Of a DNA stretch of 64,000 nucleotides, positions 7,952 to 16,400 are shown in pieces (within the stretch, counting starts at the first letter, position 1; each line of letters starts with the position of its first letter). The notes under the pieces were generated by a model. It was given only the letters and a program-made list of their open reading frames with translations. It was not told where the DNA came from and did no database searches. This DNA is from Caulobacter ginsengisoli (GTDB lineage: Bacteria; Pseudomonadota; Alphaproteobacteria; Caulobacterales; Caulobacteraceae), in the NCBI RefSeq assembly GCF_030814835.1, contig NZ_JAUSVS010000012.1, positions 1-64,000 on the forward strand, read 5' to 3'. The position numbers and the translations under genes are program-made.

Positions 7952-7990
7952 AGGGCGTTGCGGCGTGAAGGCCTTCAAACCACCCCTCAA

Positions 7991-8116
7991 CCGTCATGGC
8001 CGGGCTTGTCCCGGCCACCCATACACACCGGAGACGACGGTTGGCGGCGGGCCTGACCGGGGGCCTTCTTGAGCGCCGCGTTTATGGGTGGCCGGCACTT
8101 CGGCCGGCCATGACGG
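7991..8116. repeat. 126-bp palindromic intergenic element, family D
   Basis: It opens with CCGTCATGGCCGG and closes with CCGGCCATGACGG. Each arm also forms its own hairpin (GGCCGGGCTTGTCCCGGCC and GGCCGGCACTTCGGCCGGCC), and the inner ends CCACCCAT and ATGGGTGG match. The 7952-8201 gap between mtgA and the M2 peptidase holds only this element and the peptidase's ribosome-binding region. Confidence 0.75.
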
Positions 8117-8201
8117 ACGTTGGAATGAGGGACCCTTGACTGAGCCCAGCCCCGGGCCTCTCCTGCGCCACCAAAATTCTCCTTAAGAAGGGAAGCGCAG
8201 C

Positions 8202-10046
8202 ATGAAGCTCAAGCTCATGGCGGCCGGCGCCGCCATCGCCCTCGTCGCCGGTCTCGGCCTTGCCGCCAGCACCGGCGCTCCGGCCCAGGCCCAGACGCCC
8301 GCCGCGACCCCCGCCGCCATCCCGACCCCGGCGGAAGCCAAGGCCTTTACCGACAAGGCTGAGGCCGATCTCGAGAAGCTCTCGGAATACGTCAACAAGG
8401 CCTCGTGGGTGCGGGCCACCTACATCACCGAGGACACCCAGTGGCTCGAGGCGAAGGCCACCGCCGAGATCACTGACCTGGCGACCAAATACGCCATGCA
8501 GGCCTCGCTCTATGACAAGACCGACGCCGATCCGGTCACCCGCCGCAAGCTGGACCTGCTCAAGCGGGGCCTGGTCGTGGCGGCTCCGCAGCGGCCCGGC
8601 GCCGCCGACCAGCTCGCCACCATCGCCTCGCGGCTGGACTCCACCTATTCGACCGGCAAGTTCCAGTACGGCGGCAAGACCCTGACGCTGAACGACGCCG
8701 AGGACATCATGGCCCAGAGCCGTGACCCGGCCGAGCTGAAGGCCGTCTGGGAGGGCTGGCACTCGATCTCGCCGGTCATGCGCGGCGACTATGCCGAGCT
8801 GGTCAAGCTGGCCAACGAGGGCGCCACGGGCCTGGGCTACAAGGATACCGGGGCGCTGTGGCGGTCGGGCTACGACATGCCGGCCGACGCCTTCGCCGCC
8901 GAGACCGACCGGCTGTGGAAGCAGGTCGAGCCCTTCTACAAGAACCTGCACTGCTATGTGCGGGCCCGGCTGAACGAGAAGTACGGCGACGGCGTGCAGC
9001 CGCGCACCGGCCCGATCCGCGCCGACCTGTTGGGCAACATGTGGGCCCAGGACTGGGGCAACATCTATCCGCTGGTGGCGCCCAAGGAAGACACCTCGGC
9101 CTACAGCCTCGACGACCTGTTGGTGAAGGCCGGCTATGACCCGGTCAAGATGGTCAAGACGGGCGAGAACTTCTACTCGTCCCTGGGCTTCGATCCGCTG
9201 CCCGACACCTTCTGGACCCGCTCGCAGATCACCCGGCCGCGCGACCGCGAAGTCGTCTGCCACGCCTCGGCCTGGGACCTGGACGACAAGTCCGACATCC
9301 GCATCAAGATGTGCACCAAGGTCAACGGCGATGACTTCTACACCGTCCACCACGAGCTGGGTCACAACTACTACCAGCGCGCCTACAGCGGTCAGCCCTG
9401 GCTGTTCAGGGGCGGCGCCAACGACGGCTTCCACGAGGCGATCGGCGACTTCGCCGGCCTCTCGGCCCTGACCCCCACCTACCTCAACCAGATCGGCCTG
9501 CTGGACAAGGTTCCGGGCGAGGAGGGCGACATCCCCTTCCTGATGAAGATGGCCCTGCAGAAGATCGCCTTCCTGCCGTTCGGCCTGCTGGTCGACAAGT
9601 GGCGCTGGCAGGTGTTCGACGGCCAGCTGACCCCGGCGACCTATAACGACGGCTGGTGGAAGCTGCGCACCCAGTACCAGGGCATCACCCCGCCCGGGAC
9701 GCGCCCGGCCGACGCCTTCGATCCGGGGGCGAAGTACCATGTGCCCGGCAACGTGCCGTACACCCGCTACTTCCTGGCCCACATCTACCAGTTCCAGTTC
9801 CATCGCGCGGCCTGCAAGATGGAAGGCTGGAAGGGCCCGCTGCACCGCTGCTCGATCTACGGCAACAAGGCGGTGGGGGCCAAGTTCAAGACCATGCTGG
9901 AGATGGGCCAGTCGCAGCCCTGGCCCAAGGAACTGGCCGCCTTCACCGGCGAAACCCAGACCGACGCCAGCGCCGTGACCGACTACTTCCAGCCGCTGAA
10001 CAAGTGGCTGATCAAGGCGAACAAGGGCGAGAAGTGCGGGTGGTAG
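8202..10046 (+). CDS. peptidyl-dipeptidase A, M2 family (ACE-like)
   Basis: A 614-residue zinc metallopeptidase. After a signal peptide (MKLKLMAAGAAIALVAGLGL to the AQAQ region) the protein carries HHELGHNYYQ, with the HExxH ligands His384 and His388 and catalytic Glu385, and the downstream ligand Glu412 in GFHEAIGDF. This matches angiotensin-converting-enzyme-type dipeptidyl carboxypeptidases, which trim dipeptides from C-termini. It is exported, so probably periplasmic and involved in peptide utilisation. The start at 8202 follows an AAGAAGGGAAG ribosome-binding region. It is a single-gene unit bounded by palindromic elements on both sides. Confidence 0.92.
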   Translation: MKLKLMAAGAAIALVAGLGLAASTGAPAQAQTPAATPAAIPTPAEAKAFTDKAEADLEKLSEYVNKASWVRATYITEDTQWLEAKATAEITDLATKYAMQASLYDKTDADPVTRRKLDLLKRGLVVAAPQRPGAADQLATIASRLDSTYSTGKFQYGGKTLTLNDAEDIMAQSRDPAELKAVWEGWHSISPVMRGDYAELVKLANEGATGLGYKDTGALWRSGYDMPADAFAAETDRLWKQVEPFYKNLHCYVRARLNEKYGDGVQPRTGPIRADLLGNMWAQDWGNIYPLVAPKEDTSAYSLDDLLVKAGYDPVKMVKTGENFYSSLGFDPLPDTFWTRSQITRPRDREVVCHASAWDLDDKSDIRIKMCTKVNGDDFYTVHHELGHNYYQRAYSGQPWLFRGGANDGFHEAIGDFAGLSALTPTYLNQIGLLDKVPGEEGDIPFLMKMALQKIAFLPFGLLVDKWRWQVFDGQLTPATYNDGWWKLRTQYQGITPPGTRPADAFDPGAKYHVPGNVPYTRYFLAHIYQFQFHRAACKMEGWKGPLHRCSIYGNKAVGAKFKTMLEMGQSQPWPKELAAFTGETQTDASAVTDYFQPLNKWLIKANKGEKCGW

Positions 10047-10093
10047 GGTAGCCTTCTCGGCGTTGAGGGGAGCGCGAACGACCGCGCCTCCCC

Positions 10094-10273
10094 GATCCTC
10101 ACCCGGAGGGGGAGGGGGACCATGCGGAGCATGGTGGAGGGGGTCGCCGTGGTCATCACGGTTCAGGAAGAGGCGCGGCTGATCGGCTGAAGCCTCCACG
10201 TTCGCTGCGGAAATCTCGGCTACCCCCTCCACCACGCCTGCGGCGCGGTCCCCCTCCCCCTCTGGGTGAGGAT
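10094..10273. repeat. 180-bp palindromic element, family A, left of DUF559 copy 1
   Basis: It starts ATCCTCACCCGGAGGGGG and ends with the mirror image TCTGGGTGAGGAT. Inner parts CATGGTGGAGGGGGT and CCCCCTCCACCACG also mirror each other. The middle (GTGGTCATCAC, then AGGCGCGGCTGATCGGCTG) recurs in the same orientation in the element at 10694-10871, so the two elements are direct copies flanking the gene. Its last base touches the TAA of the DUF559 gene. Confidence 0.85.
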
Positions 10274-10663
10274 TTATTGGGGGGAGAGCGTTCGACCTGG
10301 CGATCGCGTGAATGGCTTGGCCGCTTCAGCCAAGATCATCACCTCGACCCTGGCAGGATCGTTCACCACGAGATTGCTCGGAATCCGCAACACCCGGATG
10401 TGCCGTTCAGCGAGCCACATGTCCCGTAGAGCGTCGTCGATCTGCTTGGTTTCGAGATTATGGATGCCACCATCGACCTCCACGGCCAGTCGCACCGCGT
10501 CGCAGTAGAAGTCGAGCACGAACCGGCCGAACGGATGCTGTCGCCGGAAATGTAGCCCGCCTAGGGCGTTGCGCCTGAGGCGAGTCCACAGCTTTTTCTC
10601 CGTGAACGTCATCTCGCGCCGAAATTTGTGGGCGCGATCACGGGTTTTGGCAGGCGCATCCAT
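10274..10663 (-). CDS. DUF559 (Vsr-like fold) putative endonuclease, copy 1
   Basis: A 129-residue DUF559 protein. The PD-(D/E)XK-like core is visible as PFGRFVLDFYCD (D51-C54) and LAVEVDGGIH (E62, D64, H68), followed by RDMWLAERHIRVLRIP. The family is related to very-short-patch repair endonucleases, so DNA cleavage is likely but untested. It is about 70% identical without gaps (my hand count, 90 of 129) to the copy at 54319-54708. A perfect SOS box lies 5 nt before the ATG, and palindromic elements flank the gene on both sides. This suggests a LexA-controlled mobile or selfish element. Confidence 0.85.
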   Translation of the reverse strand: MDAPAKTRDRAHKFRREMTFTEKKLWTRLRRNALGGLHFRRQHPFGRFVLDFYCDAVRLAVEVDGGIHNLETKQIDDALRDMWLAERHIRVLRIPSNLVVNDPARVEVMILAEAAKPFTRSPGRTLSPQ

Positions 10664-10668
10664 CGCGA

Positions 10669-10683
10669 GAACATATCAAGAAC
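10669..10683 (-). promoter_or_regulatory. LexA (SOS) box of DUF559 copy 1
   Basis: On the gene's strand the site reads GTTCTTGATATGTTC, an exact GTTC-N7-GTTC, which is the LexA operator of Caulobacter and other alphaproteobacteria. It ends 5 nt before the start codon, so it probably overlaps the promoter of a near-leaderless mRNA. The second DUF559 gene has the same box at the same spacing. Confidence 0.8.
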
Positions 10684-10693
10684 AATGTTCTTT

Positions 10694-10871
10694 GCAAATC
10701 CTCACCCGGAGGGGGACCATGCGGAGCATGGTGGAGGGGGTCGGTGTGGTCATCACAATTCAGAAAAAGGCGCGGCTGATCGGCTGCGATGCCACATCAA
10801 AAGTGGAAATCACACCGACCCCCTCCACCACCCTTCGGGCGGTCCCCCTCCCCCTCCGGGGGAGGATTTGC
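10694..10871. repeat. 178-bp palindromic element, family A, right of DUF559 copy 1
   Basis: The outer ends GCAAATCCTC and GAGGATTTGC are perfect inverted repeats. Inside, CGGAGGGGGACC and GGTGGAGGGGGTCGGTGTG mirror CACACCGACCCCCTCCACC and GGTCCCCCTCCCCCTCCG. It lies between the SOS box of DUF559 and the 3' end of the histidine kinase, 9 bp from that gene's stop. It is a direct copy of the element at 10094-10273. Confidence 0.85.
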
Positions 10872-10880
10872 ATGAGGGGG

Positions 10881-12947
10881 CTACCCCGCCGCCTTCAACC
10901 CCGCCAGACTCGCCGCCAGGTCCGCCTGGCGGAAGGGCTTGGCCAGGAGGGGGAGGTCGGCGGCCAGGCCTTCGGCTTCGGCGAAACCGGAGATGATCAG
11001 CAGGCGCTGGTGCGGCCAGCGCTCGCGCACGGCGCGGGCCAGCTCGGTTCCGGTCATGCCCGGCATCAGATGGTCGGTGACCAAGAGGTCGATCTTGGCG
11101 CCGGCGTCCAGCAGGCTGAGGGCCTGGTGGGCGGACTCGGCCTGGGTGACGGAATAGCCCAGGTCGCCCAGCATGTCGGCGGTGCTGGCCCGCACCAGCG
11201 GCTCGTCATCGACCAGCAGCACGGCGCCGGCCGATGTGGCCAGGCCCGGGGCCCGAGGTTCGGCAATCGGACTTCCGGCCTGCCGCTCGCAGGCCGGCAG
11301 CCACAGTTCGACCAGCGTCCCCAGGCCCCGCCGGCTGGCGATGGCCAGGCCGCCGCCCAGTTGGGAGGCCAGGCCGTGGACCATGGAAAGGCCAAGCCCG
11401 GTGCCCTTGCCCACGCCCTTGGTGGAGAAGAAGGGCTCGACCGCCCGCAGGACGGTGTCGGGGTCCATGCCCTCGCCGGTGTCGGCCACCGACAGCCGCA
11501 GATAATCGCCCGCCGCCAGATTGGCCCGGTGGCCGGCGGCGACGGTGTCGAGGGCCAGGGACAGGGTCAGGGCGCCGCCATCGGGCATGGCGTCCCGGGC
11601 GTTCACACTGAGATTGAGCAGGGCCATTTCCAGCTGGTTGGCGTCGGCCAGGGCCGGGGGCAGGTCGTCCTCAGCCTCCACCCGCACCTTGATCTGCGGC
11701 CCGGAGGTGGAGGCGATCAGCTGGGCCATGCCGCCGATCAGGGCGGCGACATCGACCGGCTCGGGCCTGAGCGGCTGGCGGCGGGCGAAGGCCAGCAGGC
11801 GCTGGACCAGCACCTGGGCCCGCTCAGCCGACTGCAGGGCGCCGTCGATCAGCCGCTGCTCGCGCTCGCCGCCCAGCCCCTTGCGCTGCAGCATGTCCAG
11901 GCTGCCGATGATGGGGGTCAGCAGGTTGTTGAAGTCGTGGGCCACACCGCCGGTCAGCTGGCCCATGGCCTCCAGCTTCTGGGCCTGGCGCAGGGCGTCC
12001 TGGGCCTGGACCAGCTCGGCGGTTCGGGCCTCGACCTGTTTTTCCAGGTTGGCGGCCAGGTCGCGCAGGGCCCGTTCGGCGCGGCGGCGGGCGATGGCGG
12101 TCAGGGTGCGCTCGGCCACCTCGCGGGCGAAAGCCAGGTCGTCGGCCGCCCAGGCGCGGGGCTCGGCGCTGTTCATGAACAGCACGGCGACGACCCCGCC
12201 CTGGTCGCGGATCGGCATGTTGACCAGCGACCGCACGCCCGAGGCGAGCAGGATCTCGGCCTTGGGCGCGGCGCCGGGGCTCTGGGCGATGTCCTCGACG
12301 ATGACGGTTCCGCCGCCGGCCAGGGCGCTGACCCGGGCCTCGTGGTCGCGAAAATGGCGAACGCCCGTGCGGCTGACCACGCCCGGCGCGCACCAGTCGC
12401 GCTCGATGGTCAGGGTCTGGGCGGCCCGGTCGGCATGGCCGAAGGCGACCCGGCAGGCGTCCAGGGTGGCGCCGATGATCTGGGCCGCCGCATAGGCCAG
12501 TTCGGCGGGATCCTCCATGTCGCGGATACAGTCGCTCAGGGAGACCAGGGCCGCCCGCCGCGCCTCCAGGGCCCGGCGATGGGTGACGTCGACCGAGATG
12601 CCGGCCATCCGCACGGCCTTGCCCTGCGCGTCGTGGAAGGCCTGGCCGCGGTTGCTGATCCAGCGGATTTCGCCGGTGGGCGTGATCACCCGATAGTCGA
12701 TGTCGAAATCGGCGCCGGTGGCCAGGCTGTCGATATTGGCCTGGCGCTGACGCTCGCGGTCGTCGGGATGGATGCAGTCGCGCAGGTCGCGGAAGGTGAA
12801 GGGGGCGGCGGGATCGCGGCCGAAGATCTCGCGGCAGGTGGCCGAAGTGGTCAGCTCGCCCCGGATGAGGTCCATGCTCCAGGCGCCGAAACGCGCGGCG
12901 TCCAGGGCGAACCGCAGTTCGGACTCAAGCTCTCCAATCTCACTCAT
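10881..12947 (-). CDS. hybrid sensor histidine kinase (PAS-GAF-HisKA-HATPase-REC)
   Basis: A 688-residue soluble sensor. A PAS domain (about 10-123, ending in the PAC-like GISVDVTHRRAL), a GAF domain (about 130-290), a coiled-coil linker (295-325), HisKA with His337 in GGVAHDFNNLLTPI, an HATPase domain (NLSVNARDAMPDGG; ADTGEGMD; GKGTGLGLSMVHGL) and a C-terminal receiver with Asp625 in LLVTDHLMPGMTG. There are no membrane helices, so it senses a cytoplasmic signal. Members of this class in alphaproteobacteria feed phosphorelays, but no partner is adjacent. The start is the ATG at 12947. The tad-like genes are divergent from it. Confidence 0.92.
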   Translation of the reverse strand: MSEIGELESELRFALDAARFGAWSMDLIRGELTTSATCREIFGRDPAAPFTFRDLRDCIHPDDRERQRQANIDSLATGADFDIDYRVITPTGEIRWISNRGQAFHDAQGKAVRMAGISVDVTHRRALEARRAALVSLSDCIRDMEDPAELAYAAAQIIGATLDACRVAFGHADRAAQTLTIERDWCAPGVVSRTGVRHFRDHEARVSALAGGGTVIVEDIAQSPGAAPKAEILLASGVRSLVNMPIRDQGGVVAVLFMNSAEPRAWAADDLAFAREVAERTLTAIARRRAERALRDLAANLEKQVEARTAELVQAQDALRQAQKLEAMGQLTGGVAHDFNNLLTPIIGSLDMLQRKGLGGEREQRLIDGALQSAERAQVLVQRLLAFARRQPLRPEPVDVAALIGGMAQLIASTSGPQIKVRVEAEDDLPPALADANQLEMALLNLSVNARDAMPDGGALTLSLALDTVAAGHRANLAAGDYLRLSVADTGEGMDPDTVLRAVEPFFSTKGVGKGTGLGLSMVHGLASQLGGGLAIASRRGLGTLVELWLPACERQAGSPIAEPRAPGLATSAGAVLLVDDEPLVRASTADMLGDLGYSVTQAESAHQALSLLDAGAKIDLLVTDHLMPGMTGTELARAVRERWPHQRLLIISGFAEAEGLAADLPLLAKPFRQADLAASLAGLKAAG

Positions 12948-13145
12948 CGGGACATTTCCACGGGCGAAGCCCCTGCCGGCGGCGAATCAAGTACGCGCCT
13001 TGAAGGAGTCGGATTCAACCCCCCATGGCGCCGCACATGGTTTCCGCCATCTTCACCCAACTTGGTGGCCGATGCGTTTACCGCACCTTCCGCAAAGTGT
13101 CGGATCGGCGGGCCTGATCCGTCGTGAGTTGGGGGAGGGGAGCTG

Positions 13146-14513
13146 ATGTCTCCTCATAAGGGGCTGGCGCCGCTGCGGCGGATCGTGAACTTCCTTGGGC
13201 GTTTTGCGGGCAATCGACGCGGGGCCATCGCCGTGCAGGCGGCCCTGTGCGCGGGGCCCATCCTGGTGATGACCTTCGGGGCGCTCGATATCGCCAACGC
13301 CTCGCAGGAAAAGACCCGGCTGCAGGACGCCCTGGACGCCGCCGCCCTGGCCGCCGCCCGATCCCCGGCCACGACCGACGCCGGGCTGGCCGCGGTGGGC
13401 GATCCCACCCTGGCCGCCGATATGACGGGCTCCAAGGCGACGGTGACCAGCAAGAGCTTCCATCTGGACGGGAGCAAGGTGATGGCCAGCGCCACGGCCA
13501 AGGTGCCGGCCCTGATCGCCGGCATCTGGTCGCAGGGCGACATGACCATTGGCGTCAAGGCCGAGGTCGTCCGCGCCTCCAACGATGTCGAGGTGGCCCT
13601 GGTGCTCGACACCACCGGCTCGATGGCCGGAACCCGGATCGACGACCTGAAGACGGCGGCCAAGGACCTGATCGACATCGTGGTCAAGACCAACCAGACG
13701 CCCTTCTACACCAAGGTGGCCCTGGTCCCTTACTCGATGGCGGTGAATGTCGGCTCGACCTACGCGACCCAGGTGCGCGGCTCGTACACGGCCGGAACCT
13801 GCACCACGCCCGGCTGCGCCAGCTTCAAGTTCACCAACCCCTCGGGAAACTTCAAGACCTTCGCGATCAGCAATTGCGTCAGCGAGCGGACCGGGGCTGA
13901 CGCCTTTACCGACGCGGCGCCCAGCGCGGCGCCCTTGGGCCGCAACTATCCCGCCTCGGGCAATCCCTGCATCGCCAGCACCATCGTGCCGCTCTCCAGC
14001 GACCGGGATTTCCTGAAGGGCAAGGTCGACGCCCTGTCGGCGTCCGGCTCGACGGGGGGTCATATCGGCGTGGCCTGGGGCTGGTACATGGTCTCGCCCA
14101 GGTTCGGCTATCTGTGGCCCAGCGCCAGCCAGCCGGCGGCCTATGGCGGCGAGCACCTGCTCAAGGTCGTCGTGCTGATGACCGACGGCGAATACAACTC
14201 GACCTATTGCAAGGGCGTGATCAGCCAGGACTCGACGTCGGGCAGCGGCTCCAGCTCGGACCACATCAACTGCGACGCCCCCAACGGCAGCGCCTTCACC
14301 CAGTCCCAGACCCTGTGCACGAACATGAAGGCGGCCGGGGTCATCGTCTACACGGTCGGGTTCGACGTGGTGAACGACCAGCGGGCCAAGGACCTGGTCA
14401 ACGGCTGCGCCACCGACGCCCAGCATGTCTACCTGCCCTCGACCGGCGTCGCCCTGCAGGACGCCTTCCGGGCCATCGGCCGCGATATCGACTCGCTGCG
14501 ATTGTCGAAGTGA
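13146..14513 (+). CDS. TadG-like pilus-associated protein with von Willebrand A domain, 1
   Basis: A 455-residue protein. The TadG-type N-terminus has basic residues, then GAIAVQAALCAGPILVMTFGALDIANA as a membrane segment, then a pseudopilin-like helix LQDALDAAALAAARS. A vWA domain follows from about residue 148, with MIDAS sequence DTTGS at 155-159 and VVLMTDGEYNSTYC later. TadG proteins are minor components of Flp/Tad pilus systems; vWA domains bind metal-dependent ligands. It has several Cys residues in the exported part. It is the first of five same-strand Tad-like genes. The start ATG follows a GGGGGAGGGGAGCTG ribosome-binding site. Confidence 0.85.
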   Translation: MSPHKGLAPLRRIVNFLGRFAGNRRGAIAVQAALCAGPILVMTFGALDIANASQEKTRLQDALDAAALAAARSPATTDAGLAAVGDPTLAADMTGSKATVTSKSFHLDGSKVMASATAKVPALIAGIWSQGDMTIGVKAEVVRASNDVEVALVLDTTGSMAGTRIDDLKTAAKDLIDIVVKTNQTPFYTKVALVPYSMAVNVGSTYATQVRGSYTAGTCTTPGCASFKFTNPSGNFKTFAISNCVSERTGADAFTDAAPSAAPLGRNYPASGNPCIASTIVPLSSDRDFLKGKVDALSASGSTGGHIGVAWGWYMVSPRFGYLWPSASQPAAYGGEHLLKVVVLMTDGEYNSTYCKGVISQDSTSGSGSSSDHINCDAPNGSAFTQSQTLCTNMKAAGVIVYTVGFDVVNDQRAKDLVNGCATDAQHVYLPSTGVALQDAFRAIGRDIDSLRLSK

Positions 14514-14659
14514 CGGTCGCCTGAGCCGGAAGGGCGCTATCGGAACCGGCTTCCAAGCCCCTGATGCCGCCCGCGGCGTTGACCTTCGATTCACCATGGC
14601 CGTTGGCGAATTCCTTACCTGCTGAGGTCATGCTGGGGCGGAAAGGGGTGTCGTCCGCC

Positions 14660-16282
14660 ATGCTGAGCGCCATGCTGCAACCCATTGCCCAACTGGGCAT
14701 GCGGATCGTGCGGAGTTTCCGCCGCGATCGCCGCGGGGCCGTGGCCATTCAGTTCGCCATCCTGGCCGTGCCGCTGGCGGTGCTGTCGTTCGGCCTGGTC
14801 GACATCAACCGGGCCAGCGTCGCCAAGCGCGAGCTGCAGGACGCCCTGGACGCCGCCACCCTGATGGCGGCCCGCTCCAGCGCCACCAACAACACCGGCC
14901 TGCAGACCGTCGGCTCGGCCGCCCTGGTCGCCCAGCTGGGCACGATGAGCGACGCCACCCTGACCAGCTCCAGCTTCGTGCTGGGCGGGACGGGCAACAC
15001 CACGGTGATCTCCACCGCCAAGGTCAAGGTCACCCCGATCATCGCCAATCTGTGGCTGCAGGGCGACATGACGGTCGGGGCCGCCTCGCAGGTCGTCCGC
15101 TCCCAGAACAAGCTGGAAGTGGTGCTGGCGCTCGACAACACCGGATCCATGGCCTTCACCCTGGGCAGTTCGACCAAGATCAGCGCCCTGAAGACCGCCG
15201 CCACCGGCCTGGTCTCGACCCTGCAGGCCGCCGCCAGCAGGAGCTCGCTGACCGATCCGATCAAAATCGGCGTGGTGCCCTTCTCGATGAGCGTCAATGT
15301 CGGTTCGACCTATCAGAACGAGGTCTGGATCACCGGCACCCAGCCCAACGAGTATGGCGAGGACATTTTCAACACCCCGACCAACCGCTTCGCCATGCTG
15401 ACCCAGATGGGAGCCACCTGGGCGGGCTGCGTCGAGAGCCGTCCGGCGCCCTACGACATCCAGGACACCGCCCCCACCCCCTCGATCGGGGGCACGATGT
15501 TCGTGCCCTACTTCGCCCCGGACGAACCGGACGACAACAAGATCAGCTACACCAGGTGGGGACACACCTACTACTACGACTTTGACAACAACTACATCAG
15601 CAACGACAATACCTCGAGCACCGTCTGGAAGACCCGCCAGGGCAACACCACCAAATACAGCACCAGCATCTCGTCCACAGCGAGGGGCACGGGGGATTTC
15701 GGTCCCAACCGGGAATGCGGCCTGACCCCGCTGCTGCGGCTGACCAGCAACTTCTCGACGGTGACCAACAAGCTCAACTCGATGGTCAGCGTGGGCAACA
15801 CCAACGTCGCCATGGGCCTGATGTGGGGCTGGCATGTCCTGTCCCCCAACGCGCCCTTCGCGGACGGCGTCGCCTACGGCACGCCCAAGGTGACCAAGGT
15901 GATCATCCTGCTGACCGACGGCGACAACACCAATGACGAGGTCTCCAATCCGGAGAACTCGATCTACACCGGCGTCGGCTATATCTGGCAGAAGCGCCTG
16001 CTGGCGTCGGGCTCGACCTCGACCTATCTGGACGAGACTTCGAGCGACACCCAGCGCCGCGACGCCATCGACGACCGCGAGGCCAAGCTCTGCGCGAACA
16101 TCAAGGCCAAGGGCATCATCATCTATTCGATCGGCGTGGGGGTCTCGACCCACTCCAAGTCGATCCTGCAGACCTGCGCCAGCTACAGCGACTATTATTA
16201 CGACGTCACCGACGCCTCGCAGCTGGATACCGTCTTCGACAACATCGCCGGCGCGATCGCCTCGCTGCGGATCTCGAAATAG
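14660..16282 (+). CDS. TadG-like pilus-associated protein with von Willebrand A domain, 2
   Basis: A 540-residue paralogue of the previous gene with the same plan: basic N-terminus RRDRRGAVAIQ, membrane segment FAILAVPLAVLSFGLVDI, pseudopilin-like helix LQDALDAATLMAARS, and a vWA domain with the MIDAS sequence DNTGS (159-163) and VIILLTDGDNTND later. An insertion of about 90 residues rich in Tyr, Asn and Thr lies inside the vWA part (YYYDFDNNYISNDN). I chose the ATG at 14660 because a GGAAAGGGG site lies upstream; ATGs at 14564 and 14630 are in frame but poorly supported. It is probably exposed on the cell surface or in the envelope. Confidence 0.83.
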   Translation: MLSAMLQPIAQLGMRIVRSFRRDRRGAVAIQFAILAVPLAVLSFGLVDINRASVAKRELQDALDAATLMAARSSATNNTGLQTVGSAALVAQLGTMSDATLTSSSFVLGGTGNTTVISTAKVKVTPIIANLWLQGDMTVGAASQVVRSQNKLEVVLALDNTGSMAFTLGSSTKISALKTAATGLVSTLQAAASRSSLTDPIKIGVVPFSMSVNVGSTYQNEVWITGTQPNEYGEDIFNTPTNRFAMLTQMGATWAGCVESRPAPYDIQDTAPTPSIGGTMFVPYFAPDEPDDNKISYTRWGHTYYYDFDNNYISNDNTSSTVWKTRQGNTTKYSTSISSTARGTGDFGPNRECGLTPLLRLTSNFSTVTNKLNSMVSVGNTNVAMGLMWGWHVLSPNAPFADGVAYGTPKVTKVIILLTDGDNTNDEVSNPENSIYTGVGYIWQKRLLASGSTSTYLDETSSDTQRRDAIDDREAKLCANIKAKGIIIYSIGVGVSTHSKSILQTCASYSDYYYDVTDASQLDTVFDNIAGAIASLRISK

Positions 16283-16400
16283 CGCGCGGCGCATCCGCGG
16301 ACGGACCGGCGTGGTGAACGCGATTTGACCATGCCTGGCGCCCGTTCCGGTAACCGACTTCAGCTAAGTTCCGTACCCGGACCGACTGGGGGAGGTTACG

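Noticed and set aside
10569-13127. An 852-codon plus-strand frame opposite the hybrid kinase
   Set aside because: The minus strand encodes a full PAS-GAF-HisKA-HATPase-REC kinase with all catalytic residues; the plus frame is low-complexity Gly/Gln/His shadow sequence.
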